The notes beneath the pieces are model-generated. The model made no database searches. It was not told where the DNA came from and worked only from the letters and a program-made list of their open reading frames with translations. Shown here piece by piece: positions 7,645 to 16,006 of a stretch of 64,000 bases of DNA; position 1 is the stretch's first letter, and the number at the start of each line of letters is the position of its first letter. The DNA comes from Ruminococcus sp. (GTDB taxonomy: Bacteria > Bacillota > Clostridia > Oscillospirales > Ruminococcaceae). Position numbers and translations under genes: made by a program. The stretch is taken from NCBI GenBank assembly GCA_015066785.1, contig SVNT01000003.1, positions 1 through 64,000 on the forward strand. Direction: 5' to 3'.

Positions 7645-8865
7645 ATGCAGGCTTATATTGTCCGTCAGCCGATTATGGATGCAAACCAGAATGTTCTCGG
7701 ATATGATATGCTCTATTATGATGAAAATGTGACCGTAGTTACCGATGAGGAGGCTGCGGCAAATGCTGTTTCCAACATACTTACTCATGTAAGCAGTGAA
7801 ACGATGTCGGGGGATAAGCCGGCGTTCCTGAACTTCACATGGAATCTTCTTGAAAGAAAGGTTCCCGCAATGTTCGACAAGGAAAAGCTCGTTATGATTA
7901 TTGAGGATTCAATCCTCATCGACCCGACTTCCAATGAGAGAGTACTTGCGTACAGAAAAGACGGCTACAAGATAGCCATTGCGGATTTTCAGTTCCTTCC
8001 GAGATACTTCGGTATTCTTGACAGCATCGACTATATCCGCCTGAACTTCAAGTTCGGGGATTATTCATCCTACGAAAATATCGTCAAGATTGCAACTGCC
8101 TTCAATAAAAAGGTCATTGCGTACAATATCGACTCCCAGGAGGCTTATGACAAGGCGAAGGAAATCGGTTGTCATTACTTCCAGGGCAGCTTTGTTGCCG
8201 AAAAACTCCCGACGACAATCAAAAAGACTGATTACCTTCAGGGTAACTTCTTTATGCTTATGGTTGCCGTTACGAGAGAGGAAGTCGACTACGACGAGGT
8301 TTCGGACATTATTTCCCGTGACGTAACGCTTACCTTTGCACTTCTTAAACTTGTAAACTCTGCGTGGTTTGCTCTAAGAAACAAGGCAACTACCGTAAAG
8401 CAGGCACTTGTTGTTCTTGGTGTTAATCAGCTCAAGCAGTGGATTTACCTCCTCAGCTTCAAGCAGAGTGACGGAACTATGCCCGACGAACTCATCAAGC
8501 TGTCATTCCTCCGTGCGAACTTTGCGCAGGAACTTTCAAAGCTCGCAAAGGGTCTTCCCATAAGCGAGAGCGAGGCATATCTCCTCGGAATGTTCTCCAC
8601 ACTCGGAGCGCTCACGCAGACTTCTCTCGAGGAAGTCCTCAAGGAGCTCCCGATTTCCGACTATATCAAGGACGCCCTTGTAAAGCACGAAGGTCGTTGC
8701 GGACTTCTCTACGATGTAATACTTGCGTATGAAAAGGGTAGCTGGTCGGCAATGTCAACTGCCGCTGAAAAGCTGGAAATCCCTTCGGACGCTATCGGAC
8801 AGAAGTATCTCGAATGTGTTGAGATGGTCAATAAAATCTGGGTCGGCATCGTTAAATCCGAATAA
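7645..8865 (+). CDS. EAL-like/HDOD signalling protein (YuxH type)
   Basis: A 406-residue soluble protein. The N-terminal half is a degenerate EAL-type barrel (MQAYIVRQPIMDANQNVLGYDMLYY, and FNFTWNLLE-like and DSIDYIRLNFK-like segments). It lacks a recognisable EAL catalytic set, so c-di-GMP hydrolysis is unlikely. The C-terminal half is an HDOD domain (ISRDVTLTFALLKLVNSAWF; QALVVLGVNQLKQWIYLL), a degenerate HD fold found in two-component and c-di-GMP signalling. The family is of scaffold or adaptor type; a partner is not shown. ATG 7645 follows GGGAGGAAATACAT, which is better than the earlier frame opening at 7600. It is divergent from hflX. Confidence 0.85.
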   Translation: MQAYIVRQPIMDANQNVLGYDMLYYDENVTVVTDEEAAANAVSNILTHVSSETMSGDKPAFLNFTWNLLERKVPAMFDKEKLVMIIEDSILIDPTSNERVLAYRKDGYKIAIADFQFLPRYFGILDSIDYIRLNFKFGDYSSYENIVKIATAFNKKVIAYNIDSQEAYDKAKEIGCHYFQGSFVAEKLPTTIKKTDYLQGNFFMLMVAVTREEVDYDEVSDIISRDVTLTFALLKLVNSAWFALRNKATTVKQALVVLGVNQLKQWIYLLSFKQSDGTMPDELIKLSFLRANFAQELSKLAKGLPISESEAYLLGMFSTLGALTQTSLEEVLKELPISDYIKDALVKHEGRCGLLYDVILAYEKGSWSAMSTAAEKLEIPSDAIGQKYLECVEMVNKIWVGIVKSE

Positions 8866-8871
8866 AACACC

Positions 8872-8907
8872 AAAAGCCCTGACGGTTTTCGTCGGGGCTT
8901 TTTTTGA
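8872..8907 (+). terminator. Terminator of the HDOD gene
   Basis: GCCCTGAC and GTCGGGGC form the stem, flanked by AAAA on the left and TTTTTTT on the right. Confidence 0.92.
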
Positions 8908-8992
8908 TGTGAAGAATGACATTCAGAAGGAGGTTTTGTGAAGAAAAATTCAGCATTATTCCAATTCATAAGAAATTTACAAAAAATATAGT

Positions 8993-9019
8993 GCAAATAC
9001 ATTTGCGGTGGTGTATAAT
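8993..9019 (+). promoter_or_regulatory. Promoter region of the Na/phosphate symporter with a palindrome
   Basis: TATAAT at 9014-9019 lies 59 nt before the gene. A perfect 14-bp palindrome, GCAAATACATTTGC (8993-9006), covers the -35 position, where the promoter hexamer itself is weak. It could be an operator. Confidence 0.45.
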
Positions 9020-9077
9020 TGAAATTGTGAGAAAAGGAAAAATAAAAGAAAAGAAAAAAGTATGATGGAGGAGAAAT

Positions 9078-10841
9078 ATGGATATTTTCTCGGTAATTTC
9101 ATTGGTCGGCGGACTCGCCTTATTCCTGTTCGGTATGAAATATATGGGCGAAAAGCTCGAAAAGCTCGCAGGCGGCCGACTTGAAAAAATCTTTGAGTCG
9201 CTTACATCCAACAGATTCAAAGGGCTTGCACTCGGTGCATTTGTCACAGCTATAATCCAGTCGTCTTCGGCGACTACCGTTATGCTCGTAGGTTTCGTTA
9301 ACTCGGGTCTTATGAAGCTTTCACAGGCGATTTCGGTTATTATGGGTGCCAATATCGGTACTACGGTAACATCATGGCTTTTAAGCCTTGTCGGTCTTGA
9401 AGGCGACAGCATATTTATAAAGCTTCTCAAGCCGACATCGTTTTCACCTATACTTGCACTTATCGGCGTAATTCTTATCATGGCGGGAAAATCGGGCAAA
9501 AAGCGTGACGTCGGTGGAATTCTCGTGGGCTTTGCCGTTCTTATGTACGGTATGAATGCAATGAGCAACGCTGTTGCACCGCTTGAAAACGACCCGCAGT
9601 TCAGAGAAATCTTTACATTGTTCAGCAACCCCATACTCGGTGTTTTGGCAGGTGCTGCACTTACAGCAATCATTCAGTCGTCATCAGCATCAGTCGGTAT
9701 TCTTCAGGCACTTTCCGATAACGGACAGATTACCTTTGGTTCTGCGGTGCCGATTATCCTCGGACAGAATATTGGTACCTGTGTTACAGCGCTTATTTCG
9801 GGTATCGGTGCGAACAAGAACGCTAAGCGTGTAGCAGTAGTTCACCTTTACTTCAATGTAATCGGAACTGTACTATTCCTTTGTGGATTTTATGCACTTG
9901 ACGCTATTATTGAATTTACATTCCTTGAAGATTCGGTAAATGCTTTCAATATTGCGATTATCCATACAATATTCAATGTTGTTACAACACTTCTGCTTAT
10001 TCCGTTTACAAACCTTCTCGAAAAGCTCGCACTTGCCACAATCCGTGACGACAGCGACAAGGAAGAGAAGAACAAGCTCCTTGATGAGCGTTTCCTCACA
10101 ACTCCCGGTCTTGCGCTTGAGCATTGTCGTAGCGTAACCGTGAAGATGGCTGAAATGTCAAGAGATACAATTGCAATGGCGATTGATAACCTCAACAAAT
10201 ACGACGAAAGCAACGCACAGCAGATTATCGTCAACGAAAACATAATCGACAAGTACGAGGACAAGCTCGGTACTTACCTTGTCAAGCTCTCGGCACGCAG
10301 TATGACCGCCGAGGATACACATTCGGTTTCCTGCCTGCTCCACGCAATCGGGGATTTCGAGAGAATTTCCGACCACGCAGTAAACCTGCTTGACACGGCA
10401 AACGAAATCAAGGAAAAGAACATCAGCTTCTCCGACGGTGCAAAGGCGGAGCTTGCTACAATGTACACCGCAGTCCGTGATATACTTGTACTTACGGTTG
10501 AAGCATTCGAGAGCGACAACATCCATCTCGCTGAAAAGGTTGAGCCTCTTGAAGAGGTTATCGACCATCTGAGAGCAGAGCTCAAGAATCGTCACATAAG
10601 ACGACTCCAGAGGAGCGAGTGTACAATAGAACTCGGATTTATCTTCTCGGACATCCTCACAGACCTTGAAAGAGTATCCGACCATTGTTCAAACATTGCG
10701 GCGTGTATGATTCAGCTTCACAACGACACGCTCAATACGCATAAGTATCTCAACACGGTAAGAAGTACCGACGAGTACTTCCAGAAGAAGTACAAGACAA
10801 ACTCGGAAAAGTATGTTCTTCCGCCGTTTGAAATCAAATAG
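9078..10841 (+). CDS. Na/phosphate cotransporter with C-terminal PhoU domain
   Basis: A 587-residue membrane protein of the PNaS (NptA/YjbB) family. Two inverted QSSS motifs (QSSSATTVMLVGFVNSG near residue 63 and QSSSASVGILQAL near 200) mark the substrate and sodium sites of the Na/Pi-cotransport repeats. Residues ~340-560 form a PhoU-like helical domain (HAIGDFERISDHAVNL; DLERVSDHCSNIAACM). The protein is expected to move inorganic phosphate with Na+ and sense it through PhoU. It stands alone, with TGGAGGAGAAAT ahead of the ATG, and ends in repeat copy 3. Confidence 0.93.
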   Translation: MDIFSVISLVGGLALFLFGMKYMGEKLEKLAGGRLEKIFESLTSNRFKGLALGAFVTAIIQSSSATTVMLVGFVNSGLMKLSQAISVIMGANIGTTVTSWLLSLVGLEGDSIFIKLLKPTSFSPILALIGVILIMAGKSGKKRDVGGILVGFAVLMYGMNAMSNAVAPLENDPQFREIFTLFSNPILGVLAGAALTAIIQSSSASVGILQALSDNGQITFGSAVPIILGQNIGTCVTALISGIGANKNAKRVAVVHLYFNVIGTVLFLCGFYALDAIIEFTFLEDSVNAFNIAIIHTIFNVVTTLLLIPFTNLLEKLALATIRDDSDKEEKNKLLDERFLTTPGLALEHCRSVTVKMAEMSRDTIAMAIDNLNKYDESNAQQIIVNENIIDKYEDKLGTYLVKLSARSMTAEDTHSVSCLLHAIGDFERISDHAVNLLDTANEIKEKNISFSDGAKAELATMYTAVRDILVLTVEAFESDNIHLAEKVEPLEEVIDHLRAELKNRHIRRLQRSECTIELGFIFSDILTDLERVSDHCSNIAACMIQLHNDTLNTHKYLNTVRSTDEYFQKKYKTNSEKYVLPPFEIK

Positions 10842-10849
10842 CAAAAGAA

Positions 10850-11117
10850 AAGGGTATCGAGACATAAGGACGATACCCATAAAGAAGTTTTTATGCGTAC
10901 TGTTGAGGAAAACCCTTTTGAAAAAGGTTTTTCCTCAAACTCCTTTCCTAAAACTTTGAATTTAAAAACAAACCCATAGGGATCAACCCTATGGGTTTGT
11001 TTTTGACTTGAAAGTCTTTGAAGGGGAGTACGAGGGGAACCTTTCTTCAGAAAGATTCCCCTCGATAAATACATATAAAATTTCTGTACGGGCGTTATCC
11101 TTAAGCTCGATACCCTT
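10850..11117. repeat. Structured intergenic element, copy 3 (inverted orientation)
   Basis: Outer arms AAGGGTATCGAG (10850-10861) and CTCGATACCCTT (11106-11117) are complementary, with further pairing inside, and are followed by GTTTTTA. They form a terminator between the convergent symporter and znuB. The interior is the same element as copies 1 and 2 in reverse: GAGGAAAACCC...TTTTTCCTC, AACAAACCCATAGGGATC...CCCTATGGGTTTGTT, and GAGGGGAACCTTTC...GAAAGATTCCCCTC. The central hairpin shows compensatory changes (AAACCC/GGGTTT against CAAGCCC/GGGCTTG elsewhere). Confidence 0.9.
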
Positions 11118-11125
11118 GTTTTTAT

Positions 11126-11246
11126 TGCGAATTGCCTAAAGCGGCTCGTTTTTTCTTTCGTTTTGAAATAAAGTGAAGTTACCGTGCAGATAAAGCTGTC
11201 TTACCTCGTCAGAAACGGTGCGAATTGCCCAAAGCGGCTCGCTTTT
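11126..11246. repeat. 28-bp direct repeat at the 3' end of znuB
   Basis: TGCGAATTGCCTAAAGCGGC... at 11126-11153 recurs with few changes at 11219-11246, where it touches the znuB stop codon. The copies are 93 bp apart. It looks like a short duplication of the gene end. Between repeat copy 3 and znuB nothing else is seen. Confidence 0.6.
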
Positions 11247-12067
11247 TATTTGCCGTATATTATTTTTCCGCTTACCGTGAAGCCGAGGAAAACTATAAGG
11301 TTTACTATGACGATGCTCGCTCCCGTAGGGGTGTCGAAATAGAATGAAATCATCATTCCGACGATAAAACACACCACCGAAAGTATGGCGGAGGAGAAAA
11401 TGACTTTTCTGAAGCTCTTGAACACCTGCATTGATGAAAGAGCAGGGAAGATTATCAGGCTTGATATGAGCATTGCGCCCATAAGACGCATTCCGACAAC
11501 AATCATAATCGCCGTCAGGAATGAAATCAGCATATTGTAGTAGCCCACTTTCGTTCCTGTCGCTTTTGCAAAATTTTCGTCGAAGGTAACTGCAAAAATC
11601 CTGTTGTAGAACAGAATGTAGAGTACGAGAACTATTACGGAAAGTGCAACGCTTATATACACATCGGTATTGCTCATTGCAAGGATGTTTCCGAAAAGAT
11701 AGTTGCACACATCGGTGTTCATTCCCGAAGTCAGCGACATCACGGCAACGCCTATTGCAAGCGCACTGCTCGATATGAGGGCGATTGCGGCGTCGGATTT
11801 CACCTTTGAATTTTCACTTATTCTGAGAAGGAAGAATGCGGCGGCAACCACTATCGGCACAGATACGGGGAGAGGTGCCCAGCCGAATGCTACGGCTATC
11901 GAAAGCGCTCCGAAGGAAACGTGCGACAATCCGTCGCCTATCATCGAATAGCGTTTCAGCACAAGGCTTACGCCGAGAAGTGCGGCGCAAAGTGAAACAA
12001 GCACGCCTATTATCATTGCACGGGTGATGAAGGTGTAGGAAAACAAATTCTGAAGAAGGTCAAACAT
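11246..12067 (-). CDS. znuB: Zinc/manganese ABC transporter permease
   Basis: A 273-residue integral membrane protein of the ABC-3 (ZnuB/TroC) family with about eight hydrophobic helices. Family segments are VLVSLCAALLGVSLVLKRYS, MIGDGLSHVSFGALS and GTKVGYYNMLISFLTAIMIV. It forms the channel for metal delivered by ZnuA and powered by ZnuC. The ATG at 12067 has GGGAGGTGGAGCAG ahead and overlaps the znuC stop by 8 nt, indicating translational coupling; the longer frame to 12172 lies inside znuC and was rejected. It is the last gene of znuACB. Confidence 0.93.
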   Translation of the reverse strand: MFDLLQNLFSYTFITRAMIIGVLVSLCAALLGVSLVLKRYSMIGDGLSHVSFGALSIAVAFGWAPLPVSVPIVVAAAFFLLRISENSKVKSDAAIALISSSALAIGVAVMSLTSGMNTDVCNYLFGNILAMSNTDVYISVALSVIVLVLYILFYNRIFAVTFDENFAKATGTKVGYYNMLISFLTAIMIVVGMRLMGAMLISSLIIFPALSSMQVFKSFRKVIFSSAILSVVCFIVGMMISFYFDTPTGASIVIVNLIVFLGFTVSGKIIYGK

Positions 12068-12767
12068 CTGCTCCACCTCCCAGAAGTTGTCTGCCTGTTT
12101 CGGTGTTGCTGTATTCTTCGAAACTGCCGAAATATGCGGTTTCCGTGTCAAGCTGGAGTACCTTTGTCGCACTCTGCTTTATGCCGAGAACATCGTGCGA
12201 AACCATTATGACGGTAACGCCGTTTTCACGGTTGAGCTTGTGGAGTATGTCGTAGAATTCCGCCGTAACTACGGGGTCGAGGCTGGCAACCGGTTCGTCG
12301 AGAATAACGAGCTTGTCCGTTGCGCATAACGCTCTCGCAAGGAGCACACGCTGCTGCTGTCCGCCCGAAAGGTCACGGTAGGATTTTGCGAGGACATCCG
12401 AAAGACCAAGCTGTTCCGCTTTTTTCAGAGCAAGCTCTTTATGCTGTTTCTTGTAGAAAAGTCCTCCGCCGAGGCTGTTGAGGCATCCCGAAAGTATGAC
12501 TTCGTATACGGATGCGGGAAAATCTCTCTGTGCGGCAGTCTGCTGCGGAAGATATCCTACCTGCGACTGCTTTATTCCGTCGAAGGAGATTGTGCCGCTC
12601 TGAACAGGGACAAGTCCGAGAAGTGCCTTTATCAATGTGGATTTTCCCGAACCGTTTTTTCCGATAACGGCAAGGTAATCCCCGTCGTCAACGGTGAAGC
12701 TGACATCGCTTACAGCTATTCGTCGGTCGTAGGAAACCGTAAGTCCTTTGCAGGTTATAAGCGGCAT
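12060..12767 (-). CDS. znuC: Zinc/manganese ABC transporter ATPase
   Basis: A 235-residue ABC ATPase with Walker A GKNGSGKST, Q-loop YLPQQT, signature LSGGQQQRVLLARAL, Walker B LVILDEPVASLD and H-loop MVSHD. The YLPQ spacing and the gene order fit the ZnuC/MntB type. It energises uptake through ZnuB on the inner face of the membrane. The start ATG overlaps the znuA stop by one base (TGATG), so the operon is tightly coupled. Confidence 0.94.
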   Translation of the reverse strand: MPLITCKGLTVSYDRRIAVSDVSFTVDDGDYLAVIGKNGSGKSTLIKALLGLVPVQSGTISFDGIKQSQVGYLPQQTAAQRDFPASVYEVILSGCLNSLGGGLFYKKQHKELALKKAEQLGLSDVLAKSYRDLSGGQQQRVLLARALCATDKLVILDEPVASLDPVVTAEFYDILHKLNRENGVTVIMVSHDVLGIKQSATKVLQLDTETAYFGSFEEYSNTETGRQLLGGGADV

Positions 12768-13711
12768 CAGTTCAGCCCCTTTCTCAATGCGTCTGCATTT
12801 CGTTCCATCAGCGATACATAGGTTTCGCCGTTTTCAAAATCTTCCTTTGATATGCTCTGGCAGGACTGGATGGTGAGTATTTCCGCACCTGTCTGCTCGT
12901 TGAGTGCCCTGGCAATGTTTTGGTTGCTGTTTTCTATCGTGTAGACAGCCTTTATGTCATTTTCTCTGATATAGTCGATGAGATATGCCATCGTTGCGGC
13001 ACTGCAGTCCGTTTCGGTGGAGCAGCCTTCGAATGCCGCACGGTAGTCAAGGCCGTATCTTTCGGTAAAGTAAAGCATCGGAAATCTGTCGCCGAATACG
13101 AGAGTTTTGTTTTCCGCCGCTGTTGTGATTTGCAGGATTTCCTCGTCGACACGCTTTATTTCGTCGGTGTAAGCCTTGCAGTTTGTGCGGTAGATTTCAG
13201 CGTTTTCGTTGTCAACTTCGCAGAGTGCGTCTGTTATCACTTCGGTTATTGTTATTGCGTTCAGCGGAGATGTCCATATGTGGTCGTCGTAGGAAATTTC
13301 GTCGTGGTCGTGGTTATCATCGTGGTCATGTTCCATTCCTTCGGCGAGCTTTTCTTCGCTCAGTTCAACGGTGTCCATGAGTTTTATCGCACGGACATCG
13401 CTGTCCATGGATTCGAGGATTTTGTCAATCCATACATCATTCTCTCCGCCTGTGTAGAGGAATATGTCACACTCCTGAATTGCAATAATATCCGAAGGCG
13501 AGGGGTCGAATGAGTGTATCTCCGATGCGGGACTTACAAGCATTGAAACTTCTGCCTTGTCGCCGCAGACGGCCCTTGCAAAATCGTAATACGGGAAAAT
13601 CGTTGAAATTACCTTGATTTTCCCTGAATCTTCTGCGGGTGCGGAAGTACATCCGCAAAGAGAAGAAATTATAATAACCGCAGAAGTGAGTATTGCAGTG
13701 ATTTTTTTCAT
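12767..13711 (-). CDS. znuA: Zinc-binding lipoprotein of the ABC transporter
   Basis: A 314-residue cluster-A1 solute-binding lipoprotein. The signal peptide ends in lipobox SSLCGC. The metal site is built from His in EIHSFDPSP, a mobile His/Asp-rich loop (HDHDDNHDHDE), His in YDDHIWTSP, and the C-terminal region after TIENSNQN. The acidic His loop is typical of zinc rather than manganese proteins, so zinc is the likely substrate. RBS GAGGGAAACG precedes the ATG. Expression is probably zinc-repressed, since an AT-rich region with TTGATAAAAATAATTCAA lies upstream, but no certain Zur box can be named. Confidence 0.93.
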   Translation of the reverse strand: MKKITAILTSAVIIISSLCGCTSAPAEDSGKIKVISTIFPYYDFARAVCGDKAEVSMLVSPASEIHSFDPSPSDIIAIQECDIFLYTGGENDVWIDKILESMDSDVRAIKLMDTVELSEEKLAEGMEHDHDDNHDHDEISYDDHIWTSPLNAITITEVITDALCEVDNENAEIYRTNCKAYTDEIKRVDEEILQITTAAENKTLVFGDRFPMLYFTERYGLDYRAAFEGCSTETDCSAATMAYLIDYIRENDIKAVYTIENSNQNIARALNEQTGAEILTIQSCQSISKEDFENGETYVSLMERNADALRKGLN

Positions 13712-13837
13712 TTTTTCGTTTCCCTCCGTGCCGTATGGCAGCAGTATCTGGTTGATAAAAATAATTCAAACTTAATGATAACATATTTTAATTTAGTAGT
13801 CAACAAAGGGGAAAATATAAAATTTTTAAAATTTCTA

Positions 13838-13866
13838 TTGCAGAGTTGTATATTTTGTGTTATAAT
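13838..13866 (+). promoter_or_regulatory. Promoter of the cobU-like/pilT pair
   Basis: TTGCAG (13838-13843), a 17-bp spacer and TATAAT (13861-13866). It is divergent from znuA. Confidence 0.7.
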
Positions 13867-13990
13867 TACTAATAATTGCAGGTTATTGTCTTTTTTGTGA
13901 CAACATGCAGTTAATACGACGGAAAAAGTCCGTAGGATTTTATACAAGATGAGCCAACGCTATCAATCTTGACGAAGGGAGAAGAAATCC

Positions 13991-14533
13991 ATGGCAAAAA
14001 TCATATTCATCACAGGAGGAGCGGCAAGCGGAAAAACACGCTGGGCGGTTTCTTACTATGAAGGCTGCGACAATGTTCTTTACCTTTGCGTAAGCCCGAA
14101 AATGGACCCTGACATACTTGAAAGACTTAATTTCAGCAACAATAAGCACGGTGTTGAGTGGGATATCCACACAGACACACGTGACCTCAAGAGCTATGTG
14201 AAGGAGCATAAGTTCGTTATCCTCGATAACCTCGGCGCTTATGTCTCACGCTCAATGAAGGAGCTTTGCCCCGATATTTCCCAGATGAACAACGACCTCA
14301 AGCATCAGATTGAAAAGAGCATAATCGATGATGTTATAGGCGTTATGGACGCAGTAAAGGAAATCGACGGAAACCTTCTCATTGTCACAATCGAAACAGG
14401 CTTCTCTGTTTGTCCCCAGAATGACGACCAGGTATACTTCCGTGAAATTCTCGGAACTGTAAACCAGAGAATTGCAAATATGTGCACAGACGTTTATATG
14501 TCCGCAAGCGGAATTCAGTTCAAGATTAAGTAA
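13991..14533 (+). CDS. CobU-like P-loop nucleotidyltransferase/kinase
   Basis: A 180-residue cytoplasmic protein that aligns with CobU, which phosphorylates adenosylcobinamide and transfers GMP to it in B12 assembly. It has P-loop GGAASGKTRWA, a His in NNKHGVEW where CobU carries its GMP-accepting His, ILDNLGAYVS, and the CobU-like end (FREILGTVNQRIA, VYMSASGIQFKIK). No other cobalamin gene and no B12 riboswitch is nearby. Its neighbour is pilT, 54 nt downstream. It may be a true orphan CobU for salvage or a repurposed kinase; the fold call is firm and the substrate is not. Confidence 0.75.
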   Translation: MAKIIFITGGAASGKTRWAVSYYEGCDNVLYLCVSPKMDPDILERLNFSNNKHGVEWDIHTDTRDLKSYVKEHKFVILDNLGAYVSRSMKELCPDISQMNNDLKHQIEKSIIDDVIGVMDAVKEIDGNLLIVTIETGFSVCPQNDDQVYFREILGTVNQRIANMCTDVYMSASGIQFKIK

Positions 14534-14587
14534 AATATTATTTTTGGCGTTCCGCTGCCGGAAATGCGGTGTAGTACAGGAGTTGTT

Positions 14588-15634
14588 ATGGTAATCGAAG
14601 AATTTATCACCTTTGCGCGTGAAAACAATGCATCAGACATACATATGACAGTAGGTGCTCCTACTGTATTCCGTATCAACGGTGAGCTTGTAAGACTCAA
14701 CGATATGGAAGAAAGCGTAGTAAACAGAACAATTCTTTCTATGCTTTCGGCTGAACAGGAACAGCGCCTCAATAACGGCGAAGACATCGACTTCGTATTT
14801 GAGATTTCAAACGGCGCAAGACAGCGTGTAAACGTATTCAGACAGATGGGCAAGCTCGCTTGTTCTATCCGTCTTCTCAACGAAAAGGTACAGACGCTCG
14901 AAGAACTCAAATTCCCCCCTATTCTTCAGGAATTTGCATCAAAGAGAAGCGGTCTTGTTCTCGTAACAGGTACAACAGGCAGTGGTAAGACGACAACACT
15001 TTCTGCAATGGTTGACCACATCAACAGAAACCGTGCCTGCCATATCATCACAATCGAAGACCCCGTAGAGTACAGATACGAATCTGTAATGGCTACTATC
15101 CACCAGAGAGAAATCGGACGAGATGTAAAGGACTTCAATTACGCTCTCCGCAGTGCTCTCCGTGAAGACCCCGACGTTATCTTTGTCGGAGAAATGCGTG
15201 ACTTCGAAACAATTCAGCTCGCAATCACAGCCGCTGAAACAGGACACCTCGTTCTTGCAACACTTCATACAAAGGGCGCTGCAGCTACGGTAGGCCGTAT
15301 CATCGACGCTTGTCCTCCTTCAATCCGTGCACAGATGCTTATTCAGCTCGCACAGACACTCGAAGGCGTTGTTTCGCAGAACCTCCTTCTCAGCAAGGAC
15401 GGAAAGTCAAGAGTTGCGGCTCTCGAAATCCTCGTTGGTACAGACGCTATCCGCAACCTTATCAGACTTGATAAGTGTCACAACATTGAAACAACAATGC
15501 AGCAGGGAAGCAAGAGCGGCATGATTATCATGGACGACTATATCGTTCAGCTTCACAGAGAAGACAAGATTTCACGCCAGACTGCTCTCGAGTATGCAAA
15601 CGACAAGGCGTATGTAAATTCAAAGATTTTCTAA
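14588..15634 (+). CDS. pilT: Type IV pilus retraction ATPase PilT
   Basis: A 348-residue hexameric ATPase that depolymerises type IV pili and drives twitching. It has the PAS-like N-terminal domain (ASDIHMTVGAPTVFRINGEL), Walker A GTTGSGKTTT, Asp box IEDPVEY, Walker B DPDVIFVGEMRD and His box GHLVLATLHT. ATG 14588 was chosen because ACAGGAG lies 6-7 bases ahead; the frame opening at 14564 has no SD. No pilin, PilB or PilC gene is in the window, so the pilus genes must lie elsewhere. The transcript ends in repeat copy 2. Confidence 0.95.
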   Translation: MVIEEFITFARENNASDIHMTVGAPTVFRINGELVRLNDMEESVVNRTILSMLSAEQEQRLNNGEDIDFVFEISNGARQRVNVFRQMGKLACSIRLLNEKVQTLEELKFPPILQEFASKRSGLVLVTGTTGSGKTTTLSAMVDHINRNRACHIITIEDPVEYRYESVMATIHQREIGRDVKDFNYALRSALREDPDVIFVGEMRDFETIQLAITAAETGHLVLATLHTKGAAATVGRIIDACPPSIRAQMLIQLAQTLEGVVSQNLLLSKDGKSRVAALEILVGTDAIRNLIRLDKCHNIETTMQQGSKSGMIIMDDYIVQLHREDKISRQTALEYANDKAYVNSKIF

Positions 15635-15640
15635 ACTGTG

Positions 15641-15903
15641 AAATCCCGACTATATACGGGCAGTGTTCATAAAGAATTTTATATGTATTTATTGAGGGGA
15701 ATCTTTCTGAAGAAAGGTTCCCCTCAAACTCCCCTTCAAAGACTTTAAAGCTAAAAGCGAGCCCATAGGGTAAATCCCTATGGGCTCGCTTTTAAATCTG
15801 AAGTTTTCGGAAAGGAGTCTGAGGAAAAACCTTTTTCAAAAGGGTTTTCCTCAGCAGTGCATAAATTTCTATATGGATATCGCCGTATACGGTCGGGATT
15901 TTT
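15641..15903. repeat. Structured intergenic element, copy 2, in the pilT terminator
   Basis: Outer arms begin AAATCCCGAC (15641-15650) and end GTCGGGATTT (15893-15902), continuing inward as TATATACGG/CCGTATAC, and are followed by TTTT. This is the terminator of pilT. The interior is almost identical to copy 1 and has the same orientation. The central hairpin reads GCGAGCCCATAGGG/CCCTATGGGCTCGC, a compensated A-to-G/T-to-C change relative to copy 1. The remaining 15635-16006 gap holds only the promoter at 15924. Confidence 0.9.
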
Positions 15904-15923
15904 GCGTCAGAATGCATTTAAAA

Positions 15924-15952
15924 TTGACTTTTTCGGCGTTTTGTGATACAAT
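15924..15952 (+). promoter_or_regulatory. Promoter of the GH44-like gene
   Basis: TTGACT (15924-15929), a 17-bp spacer and TACAAT (15947-15952). Confidence 0.75.
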
Positions 15953-16006
15953 ACAGACATAATGGATATTTGTTTGTCTTATGATTTTTACGGAGGTGAT
16001 GCTCAG

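Noticed and set aside
13712-13990. Cobalamin riboswitch or certain Zur box between znuA and the cobU-like gene
   Set aside because: No B12-box is present. AT-rich dyads exist, but none matches a Zur site well enough to name.
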